From contig NZ_FOGT01000011.1 in NCBI RefSeq assembly GCF_900111295.1, positions 1 through 64,000 on the forward strand: a stretch of 64,000 nt of DNA, read 5' to 3'. Made by a program: the position numbers and the translations under genes. The notes beneath the pieces are model-generated. The model had not been told where the DNA came from, made no database searches, and was given only the letters and a program-made list of their open reading frames with translations. Positions 45,990 through 55,403 of this stretch are shown piece by piece; position 1 is the stretch's first letter; each line of letters starts with the position of its first letter. This DNA is from Salipaludibacillus aurantiacus (GTDB taxonomy: Bacteria; Bacillota; Bacilli; Bacillales; Salisediminibacteriaceae).

Positions 45990-46140
45990 TTAAGTGCCGT
46001 CCCAACACGCAGACTCCTGTGGATACAGCAGGCTCAGAAGGCACCAAAAATGAGCAGTTTGTTCTGAGCAAGCGGGCTGACGCTTAGGCGGTGTCCACGG
46101 AAAAGGGAATATTTTATTTTTGTCCGCTGCACTCCCCCTA
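45990..46140. repeat. Degenerate Bacillus-type intergenic repeat
   Basis: GCAGACTCCTGTGGATACAG, then GAGCAAGCGGGCTGACGCTT and GGTGTCCACGGAAA, with TTTGTCCGCTGCA, recall the common dispersed GCAGACTCC...CCCGCGGAAAGC intergenic repeat of bacilli. I see no coding potential. Family membership is by memory of the motif and not confirmed. Confidence 0.4.
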
Positions 46141-46162
46141 TCAAAATTTTAAATCCTGATGA

Positions 46163-46195
46163 AAAAAATCCCTCCAGTCCCGGAGGGATTTTTTA
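46163..46195 (-). terminator. Terminator of the ASCH gene
   Basis: AAAAATCCCTCC/GGAGGGATTTTT perfect stem with loop AGTCCC. Confidence 0.85.
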
Positions 46196-46218
46196 TTAGC
46201 CTGACTTATTAATGATTC

Positions 46219-46554
46219 TCACACTTCTTTAAACTCATGCACCCAGACTTTCATTTCCGCTTTCCAGGGCATCCCTGGATGAATAGCCAGTATGGCGTTT
46301 TTATATTCTTCAAGGTTATTAAAACCTTCCTGGACAGCGCTTTCGTCAGTTAAATCTCCGAGAGTTTCCCTGTACACTCGCTCAACTTTAAACCGCTTGC
46401 CTTGAAGAACCATAATTTCACCCGGATCAGCGTACCGGCCATTTCTTCTCGTGGCCGTTTTTTTACCCGTAAGCACTTTCTCCACATCGTCAGGCTTCGT
46501 AACCATCCGGTCGATTTCACACGTCTTTGGAGGTAAATTATTAATCTCTGGCAA
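46219..46554 (-). CDS. ASCH domain protein
   Basis: 111 residues; single PUA-like ASCH domain with VEKVLTGKKTATRRNGR, PGEIMVLQGKRFKVERVYRE and LGDLTDESAVQEGF. ASCH proteins bind RNA or act on modified nucleosides; the charged/aromatic residues typical of the family are present. AGGGGAGAAG upstream of the ATG. Single gene. Confidence 0.88.
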   Translation of the reverse strand: MPEINNLPPKTCEIDRMVTKPDDVEKVLTGKKTATRRNGRYADPGEIMVLQGKRFKVERVYRETLGDLTDESAVQEGFNNLEEYKNAILAIHPGMPWKAEMKVWVHEFKEV

Positions 46555-46620
46555 TTGCTTCTCCCCTTTCGGTTCTATACTCTCATTTTATACGATAAAA
46601 AAAGTTTATAGAACCGCCTG

Positions 46621-47481
46621 TCATGCCATTCCTTTCTCAAGCCAAAGTGAAAGCCTTCTGGAGTGAGTGTGTGCGTCCTGATAGCCAAGTTCATACAAAC
46701 GCAGCAGTCTTTTCTGGTTTCGTTCAAAACTGCTAACCGGCAGGTCAACGCTTGGACGAATGACGTAGACATTGTCCTTTTCCTGTTCAGCTTCAATAAA
46801 TGCCAGAGCTTCGTTATACGTAATGACCCTTTTTTCGAGGGAATCTGCTACCGCAGGATATTTTCTGTACAGCAGTCTCATAAATGCTGACGTCCTCCGT
46901 GGCCTCGAACAATCATTCACCGCTTTTGTCATAATTACGACGTTTTTCCGGCTGCCGTCTTCATACGCTTTTTTTACAGGAAGCGGATCAGCAAGTCCTC
47001 CGTCAAGAAGCACTTTCCCGTTATATTCCACCGGCTGGGCAATCAGCGGGAGTGAACTGGAAGCCCTGATAATTTTCAAAATGTCCTTACCGTGACTCTT
47101 CTTGTTATAATAAAGGGCTTCGCCCGTTTGACAATCCATCGTACCGACCAGAAAATCCTCCTGGCTGTTGTCGAGAGCCGAAAAGTCAAACGGCACAATG
47201 TGATTTGGGACTTTGTCAAACAGAAAGTCCATGCCGAATAACTCTCTTTTTAAAATAAAATTTCGCCACGACAAATACCGCGGGTCCTTCACAAGCCCTA
47301 TATTTACCTTCTTATTCCTCCCTTTTTGACGGGAAAGATAAGACGCTCCCATGCAGGCGCCGGCTGACACCCCGATCACATAATTAAAAAAAATCCCTTT
47401 TTCAAGGAAGTACTCGAGAACTCCAGCCGTATAGAGTCCTTTCATGCCTCCCCCTTCTAAAACAAGTCCGCAATTATGCAT
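46621..47481 (-). CDS. Patatin-like phospholipase (RssA/YchK-like)
   Basis: Serine lipid acyl hydrolase. Oxyanion motif VLEGGGMKGLYTAGVLEYF, nucleophile GVSAGACMGA and catalytic Asp in LLDGGLADPLPV form the Ser-Asp dyad. 286 residues from the ATG at 47481 (GAAGGG 7 bases upstream); an in-frame TTG six codons earlier would start inside the ribosome site. Cytosolic. Substrate unknown. Confidence 0.9.
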   Translation of the reverse strand: MHNCGLVLEGGGMKGLYTAGVLEYFLEKGIFFNYVIGVSAGACMGASYLSRQKGRNKKVNIGLVKDPRYLSWRNFILKRELFGMDFLFDKVPNHIVPFDFSALDNSQEDFLVGTMDCQTGEALYYNKKSHGKDILKIIRASSSLPLIAQPVEYNGKVLLDGGLADPLPVKKAYEDGSRKNVVIMTKAVNDCSRPRRTSAFMRLLYRKYPAVADSLEKRVITYNEALAFIEAEQEKDNVYVIRPSVDLPVSSFERNQKRLLRLYELGYQDAHTHSRRLSLWLEKGMA

Positions 47482-47575
47482 TTTAAAGCCCTTCTCCAAA
47501 TCATTTTTATCTCCCTTATTTCATTTCTCAAAGAGGAGGTATTAAATGAATCATACAGGAAGACGTGCTGCCACT

Positions 47576-48187
47576 TCAATGATTTTCAAATCGTGAGGGA
47601 GGAGGAAACGTTGTCTCTTGTTCAAGGATGTTTTTACGCTGCACTGGATCACGTTCTCTTTTTTGCAAACCGGTTCTCAGTGCCGCTAAATAATCAACAT
47701 ACGGGCCATATTCAGGGCCGAAAGTACCGGATAGATGGGCACGGATTTTTGAAGCTAATATGGGGCTCGCTCCGGAAGTCGTGACTGCAATCTTCAAACG
47801 CCCTCTGTCTAAAACAGACGGGAAAAAGAAGCTGCTCAGCTCCTGGCTATCCACCACATTAATGAGTGGAATATACTGGCTTAAATGCCTTGCAGTTGTT
47901 TCATTTAAGGCTGGAGAATCAGTGGCAGCCACCAGCAGGAAAAAACGGCTCCAATCCAGGTTCAGGCGTTCACACGTCTTCTGCAGCACGTCGGATTCCA
48001 ACACAGAGTCAGGATAGTAACTAAAATTACCGGCATCTTTCTTCAGTCCGTCGGTCAGATCAGGGCTGATGACTGTCACAGCAGCCTGTTGAGCTAAAAG
48101 ATGGCGGATTTTCCTCTGAGCAACCTTTCCTCCTCCTATCACGGCACATGGACGGTTTTTTAATTGAACAACAAGAGGAGTGCTCAT
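47576..48187 (-). CDS. sirC: Precorrin-2 dehydrogenase (siroheme synthesis)
   Basis: NAD-dependent oxidation of precorrin-2 to sirohydrochlorin (YlnF-like). N-terminal Rossmann motif AVIGGGKVAQRKIRHLL, conserved LVVAATDSPALNETTARH and the family SSFFFPSVLDRGRLKIAVTTSGASPILA. 203 residues. Last gene of the nine-gene sulfate assimilation operon, 40 bases after sirB. Confidence 0.93.
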   Translation of the reverse strand: MSTPLVVQLKNRPCAVIGGGKVAQRKIRHLLAQQAAVTVISPDLTDGLKKDAGNFSYYPDSVLESDVLQKTCERLNLDWSRFFLLVAATDSPALNETTARHLSQYIPLINVVDSQELSSFFFPSVLDRGRLKIAVTTSGASPILASKIRAHLSGTFGPEYGPYVDYLAALRTGLQKRERDPVQRKNILEQETTFPPPSRFENH

Positions 48188-48227
48188 TTAATCAATTCCT
48201 TTCAATAAATAGAGTCGGTTCGGGGGT

Positions 48228-48998
48228 TTACTCGGTATTAAGTGCCGCCAAAGCTTCGGCTGCCTGGTCCTCAATCCAACGTGAAACGTTTGGATGGGGA
48301 AGATATGTGTCTGCACACGTGTATGCCAGCCCCTCCAATTTACGTGGGATTACTTTCTTCGTAAAATAGCCTTCACATAAAAACAAGGGAAGGACGAGCA
48401 TCTTTTTATCGTCCGCAAGACTTTCAGCGACCTGCCTTAAATTATCCGGATGCAGCGTACCGTAAACTGTTTTATGGAAGGAAAACCGCTTATCCATCGT
48501 CATCTTAATTTCCTCAAGAAAACTATCCCACTTCTGTTTAAAACCTGGTTCATCGCTGCCGTGTCCGACGATCAGCAGTGTTTCTGTCCCGGGTTCCGAT
48601 GTCAGTGCGCCTATTCTCTCCGAAATCATATCAAGAATAAGAGGGTGGTCATCCATTGGTTCACGCCAGATAATGCGGCAATGTGTCTGGACAGGTTTTA
48701 AATCTGTTGACACGGGGGTCTCGGCTTTTACACCAAGCGCATACTTGATTTCATCAATATGCGTACTTCCTGAAGAAATGAAGAGAGGGATCGAAATGAT
48801 TGTTTCGATGCCCCGCTGCTCCAATTCCCGGATGCCTTTTTCAATTGTTTTCTCTTCCGTAAATTCAAGACAGCTTAGAACGACGGGAAGACCTGTGTTT
48901 ACCTTACTGACCGCATATTCAATGTCTTTTTCCCACTGAGGATTACTTGAACCGTGGGCGATCAGCAGAACACCGGCTTTATTATTGCTTCCGCTCAA
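48228..48998 (-). CDS. sirB: Sirohydrochlorin ferrochelatase
   Basis: Inserts Fe2+ into sirohydrochlorin to make siroheme (YlnE/CbiX type). N-terminal AHGSSNPQW and second-half GHGSDEPGFKQ carry the metal-binding histidines of the two chelatase halves; FLCEGYFTKKVIP is typical. 256 residues, two tandem CbiX-like halves. 13 bases after the SUMT gene. Confidence 0.93.
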   Translation of the reverse strand: MSGSNNKAGVLLIAHGSSNPQWEKDIEYAVSKVNTGLPVVLSCLEFTEEKTIEKGIRELEQRGIETIISIPLFISSGSTHIDEIKYALGVKAETPVSTDLKPVQTHCRIIWREPMDDHPLILDMISERIGALTSEPGTETLLIVGHGSDEPGFKQKWDSFLEEIKMTMDKRFSFHKTVYGTLHPDNLRQVAESLADDKKMLVLPLFLCEGYFTKKVIPRKLEGLAYTCADTYLPHPNVSRWIEDQAAEALAALNTE

Positions 48999-49011
48999 TT
49001 TTAATCCCCCT

Positions 49012-49809
49012 CTACATGCTTATGGCTTCTTGAAAAACAGGGGAACTTTCAAGCTTCTCTTCAAACCATGCAAGCTCTTCCCTCAGCCTGACCACTTCTC
49101 CTACAACAATAATAGCAGGAGACTGAATCCTCTCTTTTTTTATATCTTCTGCAATGGTCTCCAAGGTTCCTGTTACCGTTCTCTGGACGTCACAGGTGCC
49201 CCACTGAATAACAGCAACAGGTGTGCTTGCCGGCCGTCCATGCAGCAGCAGATTTTCCTGTATCATTCCAATCTGCTTGACGCCCATATAAAAAACGAGT
49301 GTATCGATGCCCGTTGCCAGACTCCTCCAGTTAATTTCCTCTTTTTTCCCTTCTTTACGGCGATGGCCGGCTACGACAGCAAATGAGGAACTCAGTTCCC
49401 GGTGTGTAAGCGGGATTCCTGCATAAGCCGGAGCTGCTATACCTGAGGTAATCCCCGGTACTATTTCATACGGGAGGCCGTTTTGCCGGCATGCCGCTGC
49501 TTCTTCACCTACACGGCCGAACACCGATGAGTCCCCTCCTTTTAGACGGACGACTTTTTGGCCTTTTTTCCCGTGAACAATAAGTATGTCATTGATCTCT
49601 TCCTGTGAAATGCAGCTTGTCTGAGGCTGTTTTCCGCAGTATATCAGCTCTGCTCCCTGTTTTGCATGATTAAGCAGATCCGTATTTACTAATCTGTCGT
49701 AGACTATGACGTCCGCTTCCTGTAAAAGTTCTGCTCCGCGAAGAGTTAAAAGCTTTGGATCTCCTGGCCCTGCCCCTACAAAGTATACTGTACCTTTATT
49801 CCTTTTCAT
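49012..49809 (-). CDS. cobA: Uroporphyrinogen-III C-methyltransferase (SUMT)
   Basis: SAM-dependent methylation of uroporphyrinogen III at C2 and C7 to precorrin-2 (YlnD-like). Motifs VYFVGAGPGDPKLLTLRG, YDRLV, VVRLKGGDSSVFGRVGEE, VPGITSGIAAPAYAGIPLTH. 265 residues; not fused to other siroheme domains. Supplies siroheme for the sulfite reductase in the same operon. Confidence 0.95.
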   Translation of the reverse strand: MKRNKGTVYFVGAGPGDPKLLTLRGAELLQEADVIVYDRLVNTDLLNHAKQGAELIYCGKQPQTSCISQEEINDILIVHGKKGQKVVRLKGGDSSVFGRVGEEAAACRQNGLPYEIVPGITSGIAAPAYAGIPLTHRELSSSFAVVAGHRRKEGKKEEINWRSLATGIDTLVFYMGVKQIGMIQENLLLHGRPASTPVAVIQWGTCDVQRTVTGTLETIAEDIKKERIQSPAIIVVGEVVRLREELAWFEEKLESSPVFQEAISM

Positions 49810-49831
49810 TGCTCACACTCCTCTGCGTCTT

Positions 49832-50035
49832 TTAACGGCCGATAACAAAGCCCGTTTTCCTGCTGATTTTTCTCGTTTCTAATAATGACAGCTCTTCTAT
49901 CAGCGGTGTTTTCAAATAAAATTTTTCCAATTCAATTTCAGCCGCATCAAACGCATCTGTTTCATTGTCTGCCGCAACGACAATTGAAACGTCTTCCTCC
50001 TGGTTAATTCGCGCTTCAAACCGGTAAAGGATCAC
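49832..50035 (-). CDS. Small DUF3906-like protein of the sulfur operon
   Basis: 67 residues, no signal or membrane segment: YRFEARINQEEDVSIVVAAD, an acidic helix EAAEIELEKF-type and ETRKISRKTGFVIG at the end. I associate it with DUF3906, a short protein recurrent in bacillar sulfate assimilation operons. Set between sulfite reductase and SUMT (40- and 22-base gaps). Function unknown; a role in sulfite reductase maturation or electron transfer is speculation. Confidence 0.65.
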   Translation of the reverse strand: MILYRFEARINQEEDVSIVVAADNETDAFDAAEIELEKFYLKTPLIEELSLLETRKISRKTGFVIGR

Positions 50036-50075
50036 ATGCCTACCTCCCTTTATATGGCTGCTTTAAAATAAGGGC

Positions 50076-51692
50076 CTACGAGACTTGTTGTTCCATAATC
50101 GTACTCAGCTTCTCCTGGAGAGGTTCTTTACCTAAACGCTGGTAAAACGTATAGAAGTTTTCTCCCGGCTGCTTCTCTTCCGTAAAATATTTTATAAATT
50201 CATAAAGTACCCCTTTCAATTGGGAGGCCTCAATTTTTCCTTTAAGCTTTTCATTAAACTGGGCCTGTTGTGTTAATGTTCCGCCTACATAGATTTCAAA
50301 TGCTTCGACAAGCTGCTTATCTTTATTTTTCATCTTAATGCCTTGAAGGCCAATATCCGCAATCTGCCTTTGGCCGCAGGCATTCGGGCACCCTACCATA
50401 TGAATCCGAACTGGCACATCGACTTTTAAATGGTCGTCCAGGTAGTCTGCTATTCCTCTCATCCGGGCTTTTGTTTCTACAAGAGCAAGGTTACAGTACT
50501 CAATGCCTGTGCAGGAAACAGAAGACCCGATAAAAGGTTTAGGTTCAATATTCATGCGGTCGAGGATGTCTTCTTTAAGAAATGCCTCCACTTCTTCATC
50601 GGCAATATGAGGAATGACCACATTCTGCGAATTACATGTTCTGATCTCGCCGTTTCCGTAATGCTTGGAAATACGGGCTAATTCCAGGAGTTCAGCCGAA
50701 TATAGACGGCCTACCGGAATATTTAAACCGACATAATTAAAGCCTGGCTGCTTTTGCGGATGCACGCCGTAAAAGTAACCGGCGTTCCAGGTTTCAAACT
50801 GGTTCTTTCCTTTCGATGGAAGCTTAATATATTCATTCATTTTCTCTTTAAATGCTTCCGGCCCCCAGTCTGCCATTAAAAACTTCAGCCGGGCCCGATG
50901 GCGCTTTTCCCGGTAGCCATAGTCCCTGAAAATAGTGGCCACCACTTCAGTCACTGTTTTGACCTGATCAGGCGTCACGAACATATCAAGTTCCTGTGCC
51001 AGATAAGGTTTTGATGAGAGCCCCCCGCCCACATAGACATGAAAGCCAGCCACTGATTCTCCGCCTATTTCCTTCGTGGCAGGTGTAAACGACAGGCAAT
51101 TAATTTCTGCATTCTGTGCATTATTAATATTAGAGGAGATAGAAATTTTAAATTTTCTAGGAAGGTTCGAAAAATCCCGATTATGCTGGAAATATGCATA
51201 GACATCGTCCACTATGTCCTTTGTGTCAATAAGTTCCTTAGGGTCAATTCCTGCAAGCGGGTTCCCTACGATGGTCCGCATAATATCCCCGCATGCTCCG
51301 ACAGATGATAAGCCGACTTTCTTCAGGCGGTCAAAAATATCCGGTATATTTTCAATTTGAAGCCAGTGAAACTGGATAGCCTGACGGGTAGTAATGTCAA
51401 TCACATCCCTGCCGTAGTCTTTAGCAATAGCTGCCAGTTCCAATGCCTGCTCATATGTTAAAATTCCTGACGGCACATTCACCCTCATCATAAAATAGCC
51501 GTCTTCTTTAGGTTTTTGTAAATAAAGACCTGCCCATTTAAATAATGACCATTCTTCTTTAGGGATCGACGCAAATCCTTGCTCCGCATAACGCGGGATA
51601 TCCTCTAATATATCCAGCCCGTCTTTTTCCAGCTTCATCTTTTCTTCTTTACTCAGTTTTTCATTGTCTGCCCAAACTTTTGTATGCCCCAT
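50076..51692 (-). CDS. Ferredoxin-type sulfite (nitrite) reductase
   Basis: Six-electron reduction of sulfite to sulfide with coupled siroheme and [4Fe-4S]. 538 residues, two ferrodoxin-like repeats (about 70-130 and 310-370). Cluster/siroheme cysteines are C394 and C400 (CTGIEYC) plus C435 and C439 (GCPNAC). TRQAIQFHW and RTCNSQNVVIP are the substrate-binding basic strands. It is a single-subunit enzyme, not the NADPH CysIJ pair of Bacillus subtilis, so electrons probably come from ferredoxin. Its place in the sulfate operon argues for sulfite rather than nitrite. Confidence 0.92.
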   Translation of the reverse strand: MGHTKVWADNEKLSKEEKMKLEKDGLDILEDIPRYAEQGFASIPKEEWSLFKWAGLYLQKPKEDGYFMMRVNVPSGILTYEQALELAAIAKDYGRDVIDITTRQAIQFHWLQIENIPDIFDRLKKVGLSSVGACGDIMRTIVGNPLAGIDPKELIDTKDIVDDVYAYFQHNRDFSNLPRKFKISISSNINNAQNAEINCLSFTPATKEIGGESVAGFHVYVGGGLSSKPYLAQELDMFVTPDQVKTVTEVVATIFRDYGYREKRHRARLKFLMADWGPEAFKEKMNEYIKLPSKGKNQFETWNAGYFYGVHPQKQPGFNYVGLNIPVGRLYSAELLELARISKHYGNGEIRTCNSQNVVIPHIADEEVEAFLKEDILDRMNIEPKPFIGSSVSCTGIEYCNLALVETKARMRGIADYLDDHLKVDVPVRIHMVGCPNACGQRQIADIGLQGIKMKNKDKQLVEAFEIYVGGTLTQQAQFNEKLKGKIEASQLKGVLYEFIKYFTEEKQPGENFYTFYQRLGKEPLQEKLSTIMEQQVS

Positions 51693-51721
51693 TTATAAAC
51701 TCCCTTCCTCATCCTTTTAGC

Positions 51722-52333
51722 TTAGCGGATAATTCCTTTGTCTTTTAAATAGCCGATAATCTGTTCAACTGACTGTTCTATAGAGACCCGGTCGGAAGAA
51801 ATGGTTATTTCCGGATCAACCGGCTCTTCATAAGGTGCACTGATACCGGTAAATTCCGGAATCTCTCCTTTACGTGCTTTTTTATAGAGTCCTTTAGGGT
51901 CTCTTTTCTCGCATTCTTCCACCGGACATTGCACATATATTTCAATAAACTCTTCTTTATCCACCATTTGCCGGGCAAGCTGGCGATCGTCCCTGTAAGG
52001 AGAAACAAATGCTGTAAGGACGATACTTCCGTTTTCCACAAACAACTTTGAAACTTCCCCGATTCTCCGAATGTTCTCCTGACGGTCTTCAGGCTTAAAA
52101 CCGAGGTCTTTGTTTAAACCGTGGCGGATATTGTCGCCATCCAGAACAAAGCTGTTAATTCTCTCCTCATAAAGCCTCTTATCAAGGGCGTTCGCAAGGG
52201 TCGATTTTCCTGACCCGGATAAACCGGTAAACCATAAGATACAGCTTTTATGTCCGTTAAGGTTCTGGCGCTCCTGTTTCGTAACAACAGAGTTATGCCA
52301 GTGAATATTGGCAGAAGCAGTGTGTTTAGTCAT
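51722..52333 (-). CDS. cysC: Adenylyl-sulfate (APS) kinase
   Basis: Phosphorylates APS to PAPS. Walker [10 protein letters not shown] near residue 36, [29 protein letters not shown] and the family C-terminal [13 protein letters not shown]-like segment. 203 residues. The start overlaps the sat stop by 4 bases, so translation is coupled. Confidence 0.95.
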   Translation of the reverse strand: MTKHTASANIHWHNSVVTKQERQNLNGHKSCILWFTGLSGSGKSTLANALDKRLYEERINSFVLDGDNIRHGLNKDLGFKPEDRQENIRRIGEVSKLFVENGSIVLTAFVSPYRDDRQLARQMVDKEEFIEIYVQCPVEECEKRDPKGLYKKARKGEIPEFTGISAPYEEPVDPEITISSDRVSIEQSVEQIIGYLKDKGIIR

Positions 52334-53469
52334 ACTGTCACCCTCATTCCTTTAATGAGCACATTTACCACTTCCGGCCTGCTGAATTCAGGAGGCGGCG
52401 TTTTCCCCTCTCTCAGAAGTTCACGGACTTTTGTCCCGGATAAAATAACGCGGTCTTCAATGCCATGCGGGCATGTTTTCGTAGAGGCCATATTTTCGCA
52501 CTTTTTGCAAAAGAAACTGTGCTCAAAAAAGAGCGGTGTGATACCAAGTTCATTATCGGTGAACTGGCGAAAAATCTCCTGGGCTTCGTAGGTCCCGTAG
52601 TAATCTCCTACTCCCGCATGGTCCCTGCCGACAATAAAATGAGTGCATCCGTAATTTTTCCGGACGATCGCATGGAAAACTGCTTCCCTCGGGCCTGCGT
52701 ATCTCATAGCAGCCGGAAACACAGCAAGAAACACACGATTCTCCGGATAATAATTTTCAAGAAGCACCTGATAACTTTCCATCCGGACATCAGCGGGTAT
52801 ATCATCAGCTTTCGTTTCACCGACAAGAGGATTTAAAAAGAGCCCGTCTACAATTTCCAATGCCGCTTTTTGTATATATTCATGAGCCCGGTGGACAGGA
52901 TTCCTCGTCTGAAACCCTACAACCTTCTCCCAGCCTTTCTTTTCAAACGTTTTCCTTGTTTCAGCCGGGGGAAGATAAAACGTGGAGAACTGGTCTTTTA
53001 AAGGAATACGGACAAGCGTGACCGGTCCTCCTAAATAAACGCCTCCTCTGTCATACAGCTTTTTTACACCCGGGTGAGCTTCATCTTTTGTTTTATAAAC
53101 CTTAACGGCTTCAGTCTCCTGATCTGGGGAGTAAATGTCTTGCAGTTCCATTACTCCGTATGTTGTCCCGTTATAAGTAAGCCGTATCGTCTGCCCGGGT
53201 TTCAGTGTCGCTGCCTCTTCCGCTCTCACTGGAAGGGTAATAGGCAGGCTCCAGACATGCCCTTCAGCTAAACGCATATGATGAACGACTTCGTTGTAAT
53301 CTTTTTCTCCCATAAACCCTGTCAATGGACTGTAAGCTCCGTTGGCAATGAGTTCCAGATCAGATAAACCGGTCTTATCGAGTGCCACAGCCTCTCGAAT
53401 GCTGGTATAGTCGGCTTTTTCGTTCACTTTGTTTACTAAACTTCCTCCGTGAGGAATACTTTTTGTCAT
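52330..53469 (-). CDS. sat: Sulfate adenylyltransferase (ATP sulfurylase)
   Basis: ATP plus sulfate to APS and pyrophosphate. 379 residues, homo-oligomeric bacterial type without a kinase fusion. Motifs [12 protein letters not shown] (HxxH), [14 protein letters not shown], and a Cys-containing segment [17 protein letters not shown] (four Cys, zinc-like) found in this family. Gap of 6 bases to cysH. Confidence 0.96.
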   Translation of the reverse strand: MTKSIPHGGSLVNKVNEKADYTSIREAVALDKTGLSDLELIANGAYSPLTGFMGEKDYNEVVHHMRLAEGHVWSLPITLPVRAEEAATLKPGQTIRLTYNGTTYGVMELQDIYSPDQETEAVKVYKTKDEAHPGVKKLYDRGGVYLGGPVTLVRIPLKDQFSTFYLPPAETRKTFEKKGWEKVVGFQTRNPVHRAHEYIQKAALEIVDGLFLNPLVGETKADDIPADVRMESYQVLLENYYPENRVFLAVFPAAMRYAGPREAVFHAIVRKNYGCTHFIVGRDHAGVGDYYGTYEAQEIFRQFTDNELGITPLFFEHSFFCKKCENMASTKTCPHGIEDRVILSGTKVRELLREGKTPPPEFSRPEVVNVLIKGMRVTV

Positions 53470-53475
53470 TATAAT

Positions 53476-54219
53476 TCACTCCTTCTTTGATAGTGGTTTT
53501 AAATGTAGCCCGCACTCTGTTTTTTCCAAACCGGCCCAGCGCCCCGCGCGGTGGTCTTCCCCTTCCTTTACTGCGAAGGTGCACGGCTCACAGCCGATGC
53601 TCGGAAACTGCCTGTCATGGAGAGAATTATAGGGCAGGTCTCTTTCATGGATATAGTTCCAGACGTCTTGCCAGCTCCAATGAATGAGCGGGCATATTTT
53701 AATCATCCCGAATTTGTCATCTTTATTGACAAATTCTGTAGTCGCTCGTGAAGGTGACTGATCCCTCCTTAATCCTGAGAGCCACGCCGTACTTCCTTCC
53801 AACGCCCGTTTTAATGGCTTGTTTTTACGGATGTCGCAGCACAAATCGGGTTTCGATTTCCATAACTGCTCTCCGTGAACCGATGCCTGCTCTTCCAAAG
53901 ATAATTCTGGCTCTATCATATCTATTTGAAGTTCCGGATAGCGTTGTTTTACCTTATCAATCAGTTCGTATGTCTCTTTAAAATGGAGGTGCGTATCTAG
54001 AAACACGATCCGTGCATCTTTTTTTACTCCCGCAATCATGTCTGTCAACACTATTCCTTCAGCACCAAAACTGCACGCGTATACAAGCTTGCCGTTAAAT
54101 AAGCCATAAGCCCAGTCAATGACATTTTCTGCTTTCTTATGTTTTAAGCGGTTGTTAAAAAATTGATAATCATTTCTCGTAAAAGTGTCGTATGATGGTG
54201 TTTTTTTCCTCTCACTCAT
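53476..54219 (-). CDS. cysH: Adenylyl-/phosphoadenylyl-sulfate reductase
   Basis: Thioredoxin-dependent reduction of APS or PAPS to sulfite. 247 residues. PP-loop-like YACSFGAEG, cluster cysteines C127-C128 and C210/C213 (CC and CEPC), and the catalytic C236 in KTECGLHLK. The CC-CxxC pattern binds [4Fe-4S] and marks enzymes that accept APS, as in Bacillus subtilis CysH, although APS kinase is also encoded here. Confidence 0.95.
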   Translation of the reverse strand: MSERKKTPSYDTFTRNDYQFFNNRLKHKKAENVIDWAYGLFNGKLVYACSFGAEGIVLTDMIAGVKKDARIVFLDTHLHFKETYELIDKVKQRYPELQIDMIEPELSLEEQASVHGEQLWKSKPDLCCDIRKNKPLKRALEGSTAWLSGLRRDQSPSRATTEFVNKDDKFGMIKICPLIHWSWQDVWNYIHERDLPYNSLHDRQFPSIGCEPCTFAVKEGEDHRAGRWAGLEKTECGLHLKPLSKKE

Positions 54220-54239
54220 GCCTTTCCCCCCATCCCTTA

Positions 54240-55316
54240 TTAATGCTGAACTGATTCCTGTTCAGGTTTTCCGGATTTATAAAGACTTAACGTGCCTGCG
54301 GTAGCAATGATGATCGCCAGGATCAGGACCACCATGTATGGATTAGGATGCAAAAATACGTGAATTAAGCTGTAGGACATAACCAGTGAAATGACCGGAG
54401 ATACTACCCACACTTTAATAATTTTCCTTATAAGACCCTTTTGCCAGAGCTGAAAACCGTTCTGGGCGCATCCAATGCCGACGATGCCCGAAGTGGTGGC
54501 CTGTGTTAGCGGGACAGGAATACCGAAAATAGAGGCAATAATAACAAGGCCGCCTCCTGTGCCCGATACTGCAGTCCCCTGGAGTAATGAAAAAGAAATT
54601 ATTTTTTTCCCGTTAGTTTCAAGCACTTTACCTCCAAACAGGACGGCACCTGCTGCCACAAAAATTCCGCCGATAATAACTCCTGCAGACTGATCCATTA
54701 ACCCTGCCCCGACTACTGGGCCGACCGCATTGGCCACATTATTCATTCCTGCGGAGAAAGCCTCAATAAATCCCGTAATAATCAGCAGTAATGCAAGATA
54801 TTTTTTCCATTTGCCTTGCCCTGTTAATTGAGGCCACTTCTTTTCCAGCTTCAGAATCACTTTTCCAGAAATAAAGCAGATCACAAACGCTGTCACAGGG
54901 ACGATCAGCCAGAAAGAGACAATAAACAGCACGTTGTTGACATTAAGTGCCTGAAAAGCAATGCCGACGCCTACTACTGAACCAATGGTCACTTCACTCG
55001 TTGATAAAGGAATGCCGATAACATTAGCAAGAAAAAGTGTAAGAGTCGCCGAAATCAAAATAACTAAGGCCACCTCTAACGAAAATACATTCGAAGGAAT
55101 GATCCCTTCTCCAACTGTTTTGACAACTTCTCCTCCTCCGATGGCAGCCCCGGCGAGGGCCCCCGCTCCGGCAATAAGCAGCGCAATGGACTTCTTTTTT
55201 AAAGCCCCGCTCCCGTAAACAGGGCCCATCGTGGCTGCTGCCCCGCTCGCTCCTATATTCATGGCGAAAAATAAGGCAATAGCTATCGTCGCATAAGCTA
55301 ACACCATCTTTACCAC
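54240..55316 (-). CDS. cysP: Sulfate permease, PiT family
   Basis: 358-residue membrane protein with about ten segments and the inverted-repeat PiT organisation: N-terminal NIGASGAAATMGPVYGSGAL, IPLSTSEVTIGSVVGVGIA and C-terminal GMNNVANAVGPVVGAG with the GCAQNGFQLWQKG segment. Homologous to CysP of Bacillus subtilis, which imports sulfate in the same operon. First gene of the operon; GGAGGTGG precedes the ATG. Confidence 0.93.
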   Translation of the reverse strand: MVKMVLAYATIAIALFFAMNIGASGAAATMGPVYGSGALKKKSIALLIAGAGALAGAAIGGGEVVKTVGEGIIPSNVFSLEVALVILISATLTLFLANVIGIPLSTSEVTIGSVVGVGIAFQALNVNNVLFIVSFWLIVPVTAFVICFISGKVILKLEKKWPQLTGQGKWKKYLALLLIITGFIEAFSAGMNNVANAVGPVVGAGLMDQSAGVIIGGIFVAAGAVLFGGKVLETNGKKIISFSLLQGTAVSGTGGGLVIIASIFGIPVPLTQATTSGIVGIGCAQNGFQLWQKGLIRKIIKVWVVSPVISLVMSYSLIHVFLHPNPYMVVLILAIIIATAGTLSLYKSGKPEQESVQH

Positions 55317-55332
55317 CTCCTGACAGCAAGTT

Positions 55333-55378
55333 TAATACCCAACAAATTTTATAAACCCGATATGATTACTAGGTATTA
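55333..55378. promoter_or_regulatory. Inverted repeat in the sulfur operon leader
   Basis: TAATACC (55333-55339) and GGTATTA (55372-55378) are inverted 7-mers 32 bases apart. They span the short leader and the -10, so they could be a dyad operator or a leader stem. The leader of about 50 bases is too short for a SAM (S-box) riboswitch. Confidence 0.35.
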
Positions 55379-55403
55379 TATACGCTTAATTAAAAAGGGT
55401 CAA
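55375..55403 (-). promoter_or_regulatory. Sigma-A promoter of the sulfate assimilation operon
   Basis: On the minus strand TTGACC (55403-55398), 17-base spacer, TATAAT (55380-55375). Confidence 0.75.
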
